A stretch of 64,000 bases of DNA from Secundilactobacillus pentosiphilus (GCF_002217985.1 NZ_BCMI01000005.1:87681-151680), one strand, 5' to 3'; positions 17,466-27,678 are shown, numbered from the stretch's first letter. The notes: a model not told the origin generated them from the letters alone. Numbers and translations are program-made.

Positions 17466-17512
17466 GGTGTAAAGAAAAAAACCTTTACAACCTCTCTCAT
17501 AACTGGTATATT
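17466..17512 (+). promoter_or_regulatory. rpsP promoter with an adjoining inverted repeat
   Basis: TTTACA (17484-17489) and TATATT (17507-17512) are 17 bases apart. The -35 box is half of an inverted repeat: GTGTAAAG (17467-17474) and CTTTACAAC (17483-17491) around an A-rich loop. The repeat could be an operator or a weak hairpin ending the upstream transcript. Confidence 0.7.
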
Positions 17513-17548
17513 ATTTATCGTTGAAAGAATTAACAGGAGGTGTCATGC

Positions 17549-17824
17549 ATGTCAGTAAAGATTCGTTTAAAGCGAATGGGTTCTAAGAAGCGCCCATTCT
17601 ACCGTATCGTTGTTGCGAACTCACGGAGTCCTCGTGACGGTCGTTTCATCGAAAAAGTTGGGACTTATAACCCACTTGTTGAACCAGCTCAAGTTGAACT
17701 TGATGAAGAAAGTATCATGAACTGGTTAAACAACGGTGCCCAACCTTCAGATACTGTTCGGACATTACTTTCCCAAGCAGGTATCATGAAGAAGTATCAC
17801 GAAGCTAAGTTTTCAAAAAAGTAG
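17549..17824 (+). CDS. rpsP: 30S ribosomal protein S16
   Basis: 91 residues from ATG 17549, preceded by AGGAGG at 17535-17540 (spacing 8); the GTG at 17540 overlaps the ribosome binding site. Start [20 protein letters not shown] and the following [15 protein letters not shown] are diagnostic. S16 binds 16S rRNA early in 30S assembly. It heads the rpsP-khpA transcript. Confidence 0.98.
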   Translation: MSVKIRLKRMGSKKRPFYRIVVANSRSPRDGRFIEKVGTYNPLVEPAQVELDEESIMNWLNNGAQPSDTVRTLLSQAGIMKKYHEAKFSKK

Positions 17825-17833
17825 TGATCAGTC

Positions 17834-18091
17834 ATGACTGACTTTAAAAAATTAATTACCACGATTGTAACGCCCCTAGTTGAACACCCTGAAGCCATTG
17901 AGATCGAACGCGTTGAAACTGATCGGTTTTACGAGTATCACTTAACGGTTGCCGGTGACGATGTGGGTCGTGTAATTGGCAAGCGGGGGCATGTTGCTTC
18001 TGCAATTCGCACAATCGTATATAGCGTACGGATCAATGATCCCAAGCGTGTGCGACTTGTCATTAACGATGAGTCTAAAGCTCCCAAATGA
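17834..18091 (+). CDS. khpA: KH-domain RNA-binding protein KhpA (YlqC)
   Basis: 85 residues, a single KH domain with the GKRG loop at residues 49-52 (VGRVIGKRGHVASAIRT). KhpA pairs with KhpB/EloR and affects cell elongation and mRNA/sRNA metabolism in Gram-positive cocci and lactobacilli. It lies 9 bases after rpsP, as in most Firmicutes. The ribosome binding site is weak (TAGTGATC), suggesting translational coupling. The downstream terminator begins inside its last codons. Confidence 0.93.
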   Translation: MTDFKKLITTIVTPLVEHPEAIEIERVETDRFYEYHLTVAGDDVGRVIGKRGHVASAIRTIVYSVRINDPKRVRLVINDESKAPK

Positions 18092-18115
18092 GACTCGTTC
18101 TCGGGGGCTTTTTTG
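18078..18115 (+). terminator. terminator overlapping the khpA stop codon
   Basis: AAAGCTCCC (18078-18086) pairs with GGGGGCTTTTTT (18103-18114). The left arm is inside the last codons of khpA and the TGA stop (18089-18091) is in the loop, so translation to the end may compete with hairpin folding. Confidence 0.75.
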
Positions 18116-18155
18116 TTACCGTAGATAAATCACTCAGTGAAAGGCAGGTGCCTAA

Positions 18156-18677
18156 ATGTACTATAAAGTTGGAACCATTGTGAACACCCACGGAATTCGT
18201 GGCGAACTGCGCGTCGTTGCCACCACGGATTTTCCCGAACAACGCTTTAAGAAGGGCAGTCGGTTGGCGCTCTTTAAAAACGACCAGGATACGAAGCCGG
18301 TGGATACGATCACCATTAAAAGTTCCCGTCCGCACAAGGGGTTTATCCTGATCACCCTGGATGGATACGACAACATTAACGATGTTTTAAAGTACAAGGG
18401 GATGGTCCTCAAGGTTGCCGAGGAAAACCTCAGCGACGACGATCTGGATGACGGCCAGTATTATTATCACCAGATCATCGGTCTCAACGTAGTAACGGTT
18501 GACGGCGAAACGCTTGGTACCATCAAAGAAATCATGGCGCCTGGCGCAAACGATGTCTGGGTCGTGGATCGGCCTGGCAAAGATGACCTGCTGCTGCCCG
18601 TCATCGACCAGGTTGTCAAAAAAATTGATTTGTCAGCAGGACAGGTCACAGTGGAATTAATGGAGGGATTAGAGTAA
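18156..18677 (+). CDS. rimM: ribosome maturation factor RimM
   Basis: 173 residues. The N-terminal RimM barrel begins [19 protein letters not shown], and the C-terminal PRC-like barrel carries [12 protein letters not shown] and [14 protein letters not shown]. RimM binds S19 and helps assemble the 30S head. GGCAGGTG upstream is the ribosome binding site. The TAA stop overlaps the trmD start (TAATG), so the two are translationally coupled. Confidence 0.96.
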   Translation: MYYKVGTIVNTHGIRGELRVVATTDFPEQRFKKGSRLALFKNDQDTKPVDTITIKSSRPHKGFILITLDGYDNINDVLKYKGMVLKVAEENLSDDDLDDGQYYYHQIIGLNVVTVDGETLGTIKEIMAPGANDVWVVDRPGKDDLLLPVIDQVVKKIDLSAGQVTVELMEGLE

Positions 18678-19432
18678 TGCGAATCGATGTCCTCAGTTTA
18701 TTTCCCGAAATGTTTGGCCCGCTGCACGATTCAATCGTCGGTAAAGCACTTGACCGTGATGAGCTTGAAGTAGAAGTCACTGATTTTCGCCAATACTCCA
18801 CTGATAAGCATGGTAACGTGGATGACTATCCATTCGGTGGTGGCGCCGGAATGCTGCTTCAGGCACAGCCAATTTTTGACGCTATGGCGGCTACCCAAAA
18901 AAAGGCGCAAGAATCAGGTCATGACAAGGGCCGGGTCATTTTAACGGATCCGGCTGGCGTGCCCTTTACCCAAAAAGTCGCCGAGGATTTCGCTCATGAG
19001 GATCACCTAACGTTTATTTGCGGTCATTATGAAGGTTATGACGAGCGAATCAGAAGTCTGGTTACCGACGAAGTTTCCATGGGTGATTACGTGCTGACTG
19101 GCGGAGAATTACCCGCTATGGTCATGATCGATGCCGTTTCACGGTTACTGCCTGGCGTTCTTGGTAACGAAGAATCTGCGCCCGGCGACTCGTTTTCTAC
19201 CGGTTTATTAGAGTATCCGCAATACACACGGCCCGCCGATTTTCGTGGAATGAAGGTGCCTGACGTTTTAATCAGCGGCAACCACCAAAAAATCGATGAG
19301 TGGCGGGAGATTCAATCGCTGAAGCGGACGCTGCTCAGACGGCCGGACCTGCTGGATCAGCTGCAGCTGACCGGTGATCAGAAACGTAAACTAAGCGATA
19401 TTAAAATTGATTTGGAAGATAATCAGCAGTAG
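18677..19432 (+). CDS. trmD: tRNA (guanine-37-N1)-methyltransferase TrmD
   Basis: 251 residues. Conserved motifs of this trefoil-knot SPOUT enzyme are visible: [43 protein letters not shown] and the cofactor-binding [14 protein letters not shown]. It methylates G37 next to the anticodon and prevents frameshifting. Overlaps rimM by one base. rplS follows after an RNA leader. Confidence 0.97.
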   Translation: MRIDVLSLFPEMFGPLHDSIVGKALDRDELEVEVTDFRQYSTDKHGNVDDYPFGGGAGMLLQAQPIFDAMAATQKKAQESGHDKGRVILTDPAGVPFTQKVAEDFAHEDHLTFICGHYEGYDERIRSLVTDEVSMGDYVLTGGELPAMVMIDAVSRLLPGVLGNEESAPGDSFSTGLLEYPQYTRPADFRGMKVPDVLISGNHQKIDEWREIQSLKRTLLRRPDLLDQLQLTGDQKRKLSDIKIDLEDNQQ

Positions 19433-19498
19433 TGCCAAATAGCCCTTTACTCCAGTAAGTAGATATGATATTCTAGTAAATGGCTGTTTAGCCACATT

Positions 19499-19535
19499 AA
19501 CAACATTCCGCTGTCGAGGTCGAGAATGAATGTTG
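19499..19535 (+). promoter_or_regulatory. L19 leader-type hairpin in front of rplS
   Basis: AACATTC (19502-19508) and GAATGTT (19528-19534) enclose CGCTGTCGAGG and GAGAAT. The arms and the CCGCTGTCGAGG loop match my memory of the Firmicutes ribosomal L19 leader, an autoregulatory mRNA element. A plausible promoter (TTTACT, 17-base spacer, TATTCT, about 19446-19474) lies upstream. Confidence 0.65.
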
Positions 19536-19554
19536 ATTGAAGGAGAGAAACAAC

Positions 19555-19917
19555 ATGCGACAAAACCAATTAATCGAAAAGATCAACAAGGATCAATTAC
19601 GGACTGACATTCCTGACTTCCGTGCCGGTGACACGATTCGTGTTCACGCCAAGGTTGTTGAAGGAACTCATGAACGTATCCAATTGTTTGAAGGTGTCGT
19701 GATCAAGCGTCGCGGTACTGGTATCCAATCAATGTATACTGTTCGTAAGATTTCCAACGGTGTTGGTGTTGAACGGACTTTCCCCGTTCACTCACCACGT
19801 GTTGCTAAAGTAGATGTTGTACGTTACGGCCGTGTTCGTCGTGCTAAACTTTACTACATTCGTGCATTGCACGGTAAAGCAGCTCGTATCCCAGAAGCTC
19901 GTCGTCCTCGTAAGTAG
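19555..19917 (+). CDS. rplS: 50S ribosomal protein L19
   Basis: 120 residues from ATG 19555, with AGGAGAG at 19541-19547; the earlier in-frame ATG overlaps the leader hairpin. Signatures are [30 protein letters not shown] and [25 protein letters not shown]19 lies at the 30S-50S interface. A strong terminator follows. Confidence 0.98.
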   Translation: MRQNQLIEKINKDQLRTDIPDFRAGDTIRVHAKVVEGTHERIQLFEGVVIKRRGTGIQSMYTVRKISNGVGVERTFPVHSPRVAKVDVVRYGRVRRAKLYYIRALHGKAARIPEARRPRK

Positions 19918-19932
19918 TCGACAGTTTTCGTT

Positions 19933-19977
19933 AAAAAAGCGTTCAGGTCAGCTAACTGCTGACCTGAACGCTTTTTT
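19933..19977 (+). terminator. strong terminator after rplS
   Basis: AAAAAAGCGTTCAGGTCAGC pairs with GCTGACCTGAACGCTTTTTT around TAACT; U-runs on both strands allow it to serve the convergent pepD gene too. A perfect 14-base palindrome GCTAATCGATTAGC follows at 19991-20004. Confidence 0.95.
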
Positions 19978-20055
19978 GTGCCTGTATGGTGCTAATCGAT
20001 TAGCCGTAAGCAAAACTTAGCGACTTACCGCTTAAAGCGAGTAGTGGGCCTGACT

Positions 20056-21477
20056 TTACAAATTCATATCTTGATGGTACCGCAACGGTGAAAAAGCCGT
20101 TGCTTGAGTAATCAGTTTAGCGGATAATTCCCGGTACTTTTTTAACGCGAGTTCTGCGTTTTTGGTGCTTTCCTGAGTCAGCAGCGTACTTAGTTCAATA
20201 CCAGTTAAGCGTTTGGCTTGTTGATCAGTTTGTAAAACCGAGCAGGCAAATTGTTGGTTGAGTTCTTTTTGGGTCTGCTTTAACTGGTCACCAAACTGAT
20301 TGTAATGCGGATCAACCAGTACACCAGCCTGTTTAAAGACCCAGTAAGCACTGTCAGGGCTGTATGTTTCCAGTCCGCGCTGGTAGTCAGCTGGTGTTTC
20401 GGTAATTCCCGCGTAGAAGGGAACGTAGACGCTCTGAGCAGCTACGCCCATTGCCAGCCAATGAATTCCCGACAACTCCGGCTGAGAGTACTGCCGCAGC
20501 TGTAAAACGTGGGATTCCTGGTTCGTGGCGAGACTAACGGGACGGAACCGCTTTCGGTCGACGGGGTTACCGCTGCCAATCGGATCGTAAGTTGTTTCCT
20601 GAAAGTGGGAACTCAGGAAGGCTTTAGCATCTTCAACTGACAATAATTTTTCAGCTTGTCGAATAAACGGCATCACATGGCTATTCGTCGCTTGCTGAGT
20701 GCTGGGATTAAACATTTTTTGACCGTACCAGACCCGCGGCAAATTATAGTAAGCGTCCATTTGATTATTCGTCCCGAAGATCTCACGAAAGTTAAACCCG
20801 GTTCGTTGCGGATTAAGCGAATGCTGCTGCACAAATTCTTGAATGTGGGGATGCCACATAAAGTTAGCCGGATCATCAAAGTCAATCGTTTGGATGGCCA
20901 TCTGGTTTGCAACAACGGCATAACTGTCATCGGGGATCCGCTGGGCAACCCAGTAATGGCCCGAACCGGTTTCAAAATACCAGGCTTCCGTACGATCAGC
21001 AAATAAAATGCCGTTGGATTCCGAAGTACCGTAATGCGAGATGATTGTCCCGAGGCGCGAAACACCTTCACGGGCCGTCTTCACGTATGGCAGGGTCACC
21101 GTCACCATGGCTTCTTCACCAATGCCATCTTTGACCAAAGGATCTGCAGCTAATACCCGATCGTTTGCGTAGGTACTTTCAGTGGCACTCATTGCCACGC
21201 CGTACTGATTGATGCCGTCCTCTTCAAACAGGCCGTACTTGGCGGTCCATTCGGGGGTTGCCGTATATTTATAGGCGGTTTTCGGCAGCGGCATTTTAAA
21301 GCCGTTATCAGTTGATTCAAAGCCGGTTTGACCGTTCGTAGTTGCCGGGTGAACAACAAAGTGTTTAGGCCAGGCTGGCCGTGAATCCTCGTTACGGCCG
21401 ATCATTACTGAGCCGTCAACGGATGCCGACTTTCCGATTAGAATACTGGTACAAGCTGAATAAGGTGTAACTGACAT
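20056..21477 (-). CDS. pepD: C69-family dipeptidase (PepD type)
   Basis: 473 residues from the ATG at 21477, which has GGAGGGA upstream; a longer start at 21510 has none. The N-terminal segment SACTSILIGKSASVDG holds the nucleophile Cys9 of the C69 (Ntn-hydrolase) peptidases; short propeptide removal exposing this Cys is known in the family. VGRNED-like and WYFETGSGHYWVAQR motifs agree. The enzyme splits dipeptides of broad specificity in the cytoplasm, a normal part of lactobacillar peptide use. Single gene, convergent with rplS. Confidence 0.9.
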   Translation of the reverse strand: MSVTPYSACTSILIGKSASVDGSVMIGRNEDSRPAWPKHFVVHPATTNGQTGFESTDNGFKMPLPKTAYKYTATPEWTAKYGLFEEDGINQYGVAMSATESTYANDRVLAADPLVKDGIGEEAMVTVTLPYVKTAREGVSRLGTIISHYGTSESNGILFADRTEAWYFETGSGHYWVAQRIPDDSYAVVANQMAIQTIDFDDPANFMWHPHIQEFVQQHSLNPQRTGFNFREIFGTNNQMDAYYNLPRVWYGQKMFNPSTQQATNSHVMPFIRQAEKLLSVEDAKAFLSSHFQETTYDPIGSGNPVDRKRFRPVSLATNQESHVLQLRQYSQPELSGIHWLAMGVAAQSVYVPFYAGITETPADYQRGLETYSPDSAYWVFKQAGVLVDPHYNQFGDQLKQTQKELNQQFACSVLQTDQQAKRLTGIELSTLLTQESTKNAELALKKYRELSAKLITQATAFSPLRYHQDMNL

Positions 21478-21649
21478 GCAGATCCCTCCAAAAATAATTT
21501 CTAAGAGCATTCTATCATAGAAAACGTGCGTACATGTTATGATGTTGCCACCTTAAATCATTAAATAGTCTTGATAGGATAGTCAAATACGCTGAAATAT
21601 GATTAAATAAAAAACGTGACTCAAATTATTGGAAAGGAAGTTATTTTCT

Positions 21650-22552
21650 ATGCAGGCTATGCAGGCAATTATCGACCGTAAAGACTTTGCGATTAAATGT
21701 ACAGTCATCATTGGTGCAGCGCTGATCAACGCAATTGCGCTAAACTTTTTCTTGATCCCCGGCAACATTTTCAGCGCTGGGATCAACGGAATTTCCCAAA
21801 TCTTATCAATTTTGGCATTAAAGTGGTTTCAGTTTCACATCAACACCGGTTGGCTGATCCTGCTATTCAACATTCCGATTGGTATTCTAGGCTGGTTGAA
21901 GATCGGACGCGGCTTCACGGTCTATAGTTTTCTAACTTCCTTTTTTACCTCCGTATTAGCAGTGGTTTTACCCGTCCAGACACTATCCCATAATGCACTG
22001 CTGAGTGCGTTATTCGGTGGTATCCTCACGGGTGCTGGTGTGGGTTACACACTAAAATACGGTTTTTCAACGGGTGGCTTAGATATTATTGCGGTCATTC
22101 TTGAGAAGACCACGGGTAAGACGATCGGTTCTTTGATGATCGCCATCAACCTAGTAATCGTTATACTGGCTGGTACACTGGTTGGTTGGGAAAACGCAAT
22201 GTATACGGTCATTTCGCTATACGGCATGTCCCGGGTAGTGGATGCTATCCACACCCGGCATCAAAAATTAACGGCTTTTATTGTGACGACTAAACCGGAC
22301 GAAGTGATTGATGACCTGAACGGTACGCTGATCCGCGGGGTCACGATCCTGCCAGCTCAGGGCGCTTATAAGCGCCGTCCCGGAGCAATGTTAATGGTCG
22401 TTATTTCCCGTTACGAACTGTACGAACTGGAACACGTTGTCCAAACGGTCGACAGGAATTCATTTGTCAACCTGGTCAGTACCGTTGATATTGAGGGCAA
22501 CTTTTATGATGAGACTGAACAGTTAAAATTGAAGCGGGAAGAAGCACAGTAA
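21650..22552 (+). CDS. YitT-family membrane protein (DUF161/DUF2179)
   Basis: 300 residues from ATG 21650; GGAAAGGAAG (21631-21640) is the ribosome binding site. Six or so hydrophobic segments fill residues 18-200, including a glycine-rich GGILTGAGVGYTLKYGFSTGG loop region, and the cytoplasmic C-terminal DUF2179 domain lies at about 215-290 (GVTILPAQGAYKRRPGAML). Members are common in Firmicutes in several copies; transport activity is suspected but unproven. It stands alone, with the next gene under its own promoter. Confidence 0.88.
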   Translation: MQAMQAIIDRKDFAIKCTVIIGAALINAIALNFFLIPGNIFSAGINGISQILSILALKWFQFHINTGWLILLFNIPIGILGWLKIGRGFTVYSFLTSFFTSVLAVVLPVQTLSHNALLSALFGGILTGAGVGYTLKYGFSTGGLDIIAVILEKTTGKTIGSLMIAINLVIVILAGTLVGWENAMYTVISLYGMSRVVDAIHTRHQKLTAFIVTTKPDEVIDDLNGTLIRGVTILPAQGAYKRRPGAMLMVVISRYELYELEHVVQTVDRNSFVNLVSTVDIEGNFYDETEQLKLKREEAQ

Positions 22553-22553
22553 C

Positions 22554-22582
22554 TTGCGTGAAAGACGGAAACGGGTTATAAT
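22554..22582 (+). promoter_or_regulatory. promoter of the tautomerase gene
   Basis: TTGCGT (22554-22559), 17-base spacer, TATAAT (22577-22582), immediately after the yitT-like stop. Confidence 0.75.
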
Positions 22583-22612
22583 TTGCCTATTCTATAGAAG
22601 GAGGCACTAAAA

Positions 22613-22801
22613 ATGCCAATTGTACACATTGAATTAATCGAAGGCCGTTCACAAGAACAGTTAAAAAACTTAGCTAAAGACGTTACTGAAGCCGTAACCA
22701 AAGATGTTGGTGCTCCTGCACAAGACGTTCACGTTATTTTAAGCGAAATGGCAAAGGACCGTTACAGTGTTGGCGGCGTCCTTAAAAGTGACGACAAGTA
22801 A
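22613..22801 (+). CDS. 4-oxalocrotonate tautomerase family protein
   Basis: 62 residues, the usual length of the small tautomerase family. The initiator Met is followed by the catalytic Pro ([12 protein letters not shown]), and the active-site Arg region is near residue 39 in related proteins; here the C-terminal half reads [17 protein letters not shown]. Single-gene 4-OT-like proteins in lactobacilli have no established substrate. AAGGAGG precedes the ATG and a terminator follows directly. Confidence 0.9.
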   Translation: MPIVHIELIEGRSQEQLKNLAKDVTEAVTKDVGAPAQDVHVILSEMAKDRYSVGGVLKSDDK

Positions 22802-22808
22802 TCGTCGA

Positions 22809-22839
22809 GGGTGAACGCATTTACGTTTGCCCTTTTTTT
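22809..22839 (+). terminator. terminator after the tautomerase gene
   Basis: GGGTGAACG (22809-22817) pairs with CGTTTGCCC (22824-22832) through two G-U pairs, followed by seven T. Confidence 0.8.
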
Positions 22840-22849
22840 GTGGCACTTG

Positions 22850-22863
22850 TGAAACCGATTACA
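22850..22863 (+). promoter_or_regulatory. cre box (CcpA operator) upstream of glpK
   Basis: TGAAACCGATTACA matches the consensus TGWAANCGNTNWCA at every defined position. It lies 38 bases upstream of the -35 box of the glpK promoter. CcpA with HPr(Ser-P) binds such sites; at this distance either repression or activation is possible. Confidence 0.7.
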
Positions 22864-22901
22864 TTACTGACGTGAATGTTTCCTTAATGATTGATTTTTA
22901 G

Positions 22902-22930
22902 TTGGCTAATTTTTGCTTCTTCGGTATACT
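22902..22930 (+). promoter_or_regulatory. glpK promoter
   Basis: TTGGCT (22902-22907), 17-base spacer, TATACT (22925-22930), about 48 bases upstream of the glpK start. Confidence 0.75.
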
Positions 22931-22960
22931 ATAGAGAGATTCACTATCTTGAGAACGTAA

Positions 22961-24490
<1,530 letters not shown>

Positions 24491-24500
24491 ATTTCAACTA

Positions 24501-24546
24501 TAAAAACAGCCTTTTCATCCCGTTACCGATGAAAAGGCTGTTTTTA
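24501..24546. terminator. bidirectional terminator between glpK and the phosphoesterase gene
   Basis: AAAAACAGCCTTTTCATC pairs perfectly with GATGAAAAGGCTGTTTTT around CCGTTACC. A and T runs on both sides make it work in both directions between two convergent genes. Confidence 0.95.
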
Positions 24547-24560
24547 TCATTAGTTTGACC

Positions 24561-26681
24561 TCAATAATCAAAGTAACCGCGAAAACCGCGCCAAATTTGA
24601 TCAACCTGTTTATTTTGATTTTGGTAGTATCGCGCATTACCAGACAACGGCTGCGGATCCGGCCGCTTAAAAATTTCTTTCAGTGTCCGCCTTCTGGTGT
24701 CAGTTCCATCGCCAAATAGCTGGTATTGCCAGTGGCGAATCCGACCAGCGCGGTCACGCCAGCCGTAGCGCAAGCGAAGTAACTGGCGCTGCTTCGGATT
24801 GATTACCAAAACGTCCCAAGCACCAATGGTTCGACTGTTCAAACGACTCGTTTTACGCCGGTCGGCGATATCACAAGTGGTGGTGATCCAGTTTAGACCA
24901 TCCTCACGTGACCAATCATCAACGTGGGTATGACCGGACATAACGGCAATGATTTGCTGCCGATGCTTCACTAAATTATTATAAATCCGAGCAAAATCGC
25001 CTTGCTGATTATTAGCAAACCAGTCATAAGTCCAAAAGGGGGTAACGGCTTGTCTCCGGGTTGCGGAGCGAATCGAATCGTGGGTGAAAACGATCACTTG
25101 CTCATCAGGGGCTAACTGGTCCAGCGTCTTAGTCAGCCAAGCAGCTTGTTGACTGGCAATTCGCGAACGGCTGTGCCGAATATTTTGTAGAATCCCCGTC
25201 CAATGGATACCATTAGGCTGATCATCGTAATCACGGTCAAAATAAACGTCTGAGTGCGAGTCACGTATGTCAAAGGTATTGAGCATAATTAGACTGATAG
25301 CGGTGCCAGGGACCTTGTATTTGCCATAGAAGTTATTCTGGTTGGCTAACCACTGATTATTCAGCCGATTGCGTAAATGAAGTGCCGTTTGTTCCGTCAT
25401 GACCTGTTCAGTACGATAACCATTTAAATACCGGGCAAAACCAGAATTATCATCGTGATTACCCTGAGTAATGAAAACCGGCAGTTGGCTTTCCGCAAGG
25501 GCGGAAACAGCATCACCGGTATCAATAATGGTCCGGTTCAGGGGTTGATTACCATCAACCAGGTCGCCGTTCATGACGATACCGTTAAAATCATGGTTAC
25601 GAGCAAAATGGCTGAACAATAGCAGATCATGCAGCGTTCGCTGACTGTAAGTGGATTGGTGAGCATCATAGTGGGTATCGTTGATCAGGCCAATGACGAT
25701 CGAATCAGGCTGTCTGACGTTTGCCAGCTGCTCTTCAACCTGCCGTAAAGCAGTGTGTTCCAACGGTGTCGTGGAAAGGTCTACCGTGGCGTCAGTACGA
25801 TTGAAGACCCAGGGTTCACGTAGACGTGAAACGGCTTTAGAGCCCGTGATCTCACGGCCGAAGTAGTGACCATGGTTCCGATAGCGACTCATAAAGGGAA
25901 CGTAACTGTGCTGACCTGCACGGGTCAACTGGAGCCAGCCGCGATGCCGATCTGCCAATTTACCCGTATAATCGACGATGGTGCCACGGTTAAGGTGCCC
26001 CATGATCGGAGATTGAAGATTGGGAGATTGATAAACGTCAACCCCACGACGGCTAAAGCGGAACTGGCCGTGCAGCTTAAAGATGGTGGGGTGATTGGAT
26101 GAGACCTTTGCTGGTCGCTTTAGTTTTGAGCTGATGATCACACCATATCGTTTACCCGTTTGCGAATTGTAATAGGGTAAAAAGCCCTCTTGGGTTTCAA
26201 GATAAGAGATTCCTTTATTTACCAGTATCTTGTTATATACAACTAAACGACCTGTATACAGCATTTTGCACTTAGAATTAACTGCTGACCATTCCGGAGC
26301 AGTTCTGAATACTAGGGGTTCAGCAGTGACAAAGAAACGTTTGTCAGTATCGAATTTTACAGCAGGCACTTGCGCTGCTTTAGGTAACGATTGTGTGCTG
26401 GCTTGCCAAATCGGATTATTATCATGGCCGTATAAAACGCGTTTGGCAGTAGCTATACAGAGATAGCCATCTTCAAGAACTAACCAGTAACGGCCATCAC
26501 TTTTTAGTTTAGCCAGATAGTGAACCGGACGGTGTGCCGGATAAATTTGGCTACGTGAACTTAAACCATTAGGCTGTTTTCGACTGATTAAAAACCGGTC
26601 AGGAGTAAAGAAGCCCGATTGGCATACCTTTTGGCCATCAATTAAATGATCAATAAACGTGTTTTTCTGAAGTTGTTTCAA
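24561..26681 (-). CDS. calcineurin-like metallophosphoesterase with N-terminal SH3-like repeats
   Basis: 706 residues from TTG 26681, chosen because GGTGGTGA (7 of 8 match to GGAGGTGA) precedes it; the ATG at 26696 has no site. Residues 30-290 hold several beta-rich repeats like those of wall-binding SH3/DUF5776 modules (LEDGYLCIATAKRVLY, QEGFLPYYNSQTG, RGVDVYQSPNLQSPIMGHL). From about 325 a metallophosphatase domain follows with all metal ligands: NDTHYD (D335, H337), NGDLVD (372), GNHDD (407-411), FTHDS and SGHTHVDDW. No signal peptide is visible with either start, which is odd for a protein with wall-type modules. Substrate unknown. Divergent from the helveticin-like gene. Confidence 0.8.
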   Translation of the reverse strand: MKQLQKNTFIDHLIDGQKVCQSGFFTPDRFLISRKQPNGLSSRSQIYPAHRPVHYLAKLKSDGRYWLVLEDGYLCIATAKRVLYGHDNNPIWQASTQSLPKAAQVPAVKFDTDKRFFVTAEPLVFRTAPEWSAVNSKCKMLYTGRLVVYNKILVNKGISYLETQEGFLPYYNSQTGKRYGVIISSKLKRPAKVSSNHPTIFKLHGQFRFSRRGVDVYQSPNLQSPIMGHLNRGTIVDYTGKLADRHRGWLQLTRAGQHSYVPFMSRYRNHGHYFGREITGSKAVSRLREPWVFNRTDATVDLSTTPLEHTALRQVEEQLANVRQPDSIVIGLINDTHYDAHQSTYSQRTLHDLLLFSHFARNHDFNGIVMNGDLVDGNQPLNRTIIDTGDAVSALAESQLPVFITQGNHDDNSGFARYLNGYRTEQVMTEQTALHLRNRLNNQWLANQNNFYGKYKVPGTAISLIMLNTFDIRDSHSDVYFDRDYDDQPNGIHWTGILQNIRHSRSRIASQQAAWLTKTLDQLAPDEQVIVFTHDSIRSATRRQAVTPFWTYDWFANNQQGDFARIYNNLVKHRQQIIAVMSGHTHVDDWSREDGLNWITTTCDIADRRKTSRLNSRTIGAWDVLVINPKQRQLLRLRYGWRDRAGRIRHWQYQLFGDGTDTRRRTLKEIFKRPDPQPLSGNARYYQNQNKQVDQIWRGFRGYFDY

Positions 26682-26712
26682 TACTGTCACCACCATCTAA
26701 TTTTAAATCTTA

Positions 26713-26721
26713 TGGTATAAT
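26713..26721 (+). promoter_or_regulatory. extended -10 promoter of the helveticin-like gene
   Basis: TGGTATAAT with TATAAT at 26716-26721; no good -35 box. It lies about 65 bases before the start codon, in the short gap between two divergent genes. Confidence 0.5.
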
Positions 26722-26787
26722 CAACTTAACGATTATACAGGTGTGCTTGCCTCTAGCACTACCTGCAATGAAAAAGGAGTTTTATTA

Positions 26788-27678
26788 ATGCAGCCAACTT
26801 TAGCTTATAAGATTCAGGGACTGGGGAAGCAATCACCAGTTACCGCCTTTTGTTTTGACCACCAAATGTGTTACGTCGCGCAAACGATCAAACAGGACAC
26901 AGTTATCACTAGATGTGATTTAGGTGATTCTAAAGCCGTTGCTACAGCCGATAAAATAACGCTGCAAAACTTTGTTAACGTGCATAGTTTAGCACTGTTT
27001 CAAAGCGCTCCCAAGCTTGACCTAGTCGTTTGCGGTCAGCCGATCGGCGTTAACGGACAGGTCACTGCCCCCGAACTGTGGTACGTGGCAGTCGATGCCG
27101 ATAGTCAGGAGGACCAGCCAAGGATTTTTAAAATAACGCATTTAGAGAGCGCCAATATCACCGGTACGCCTTTACCGGCACCCGTGATTGGTGCAGTTTC
27201 TGCCTTATCCAGTGATCACAATGAGCTGACTGTGATGGTTCTGGATAAAGCACAGCACCTGCAATGCAGTGTTTATAATATGCAGCAGGTCAGTCAAATG
27301 ATCTGGCAGATGATCGAAGCTGATAAAGCAGCCATTGAAGCTGGTGACTTTGACATGATGGCCAACGTTTACCAATCGTTTAAACCAACGGCAAAGCAAC
27401 TGGCCCCCGACACCATTGGCAGTATTCAAAGCATCGCTTTTTCCAATGGCCGAGCCATTTATGCCACCAAAAGTTATGGTGCACAGCAACAGGTAAGTAA
27501 GGGCTTTTGGCTGTTAAAAAACGGGTTTCATGATCAGTCGATCGATGGTTTAACCGCAGATACCAGCCTGACTGGCATTGCACTGTTTGGCAAGTACGTG
27601 TACTTCGGCGTCGTTCAAAAGTCAAATGACAGTTATTCGAATACCATTCACCGTGTAGAAAAGACGCTTTGGAAATAA
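26788..27678 (+). CDS. helveticin J-like protein
   Basis: 296 residues from ATG 26788 (AAAGGAG upstream; the in-frame start at 26743 has none). The sequence is beta-rich and shows a loose but ordered match to helveticin J of Lactobacillus helveticus: a first blade-like stretch YKIQGLGKQSPVTAFCF, a middle SIQSIAFSNGRAIYATKSYG corresponding to SIQGYDLDNDGNIYISS of helveticin, and a C-terminal FGKYVYFGVVQKSND ending in VEKTLW. No signal peptide, as in helveticin J. Family members include large heat-labile bacteriocins and many uncharacterised proteins; no immunity gene is visible. The assignment rests on remembered sequence patterns. Confidence 0.6.
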   Translation: MQPTLAYKIQGLGKQSPVTAFCFDHQMCYVAQTIKQDTVITRCDLGDSKAVATADKITLQNFVNVHSLALFQSAPKLDLVVCGQPIGVNGQVTAPELWYVAVDADSQEDQPRIFKITHLESANITGTPLPAPVIGAVSALSSDHNELTVMVLDKAQHLQCSVYNMQQVSQMIWQMIEADKAAIEAGDFDMMANVYQSFKPTAKQLAPDTIGSIQSIAFSNGRAIYATKSYGAQQQVSKGFWLLKNGFHDQSIDGLTADTSLTGIALFGKYVYFGVVQKSNDSYSNTIHRVEKTLWK

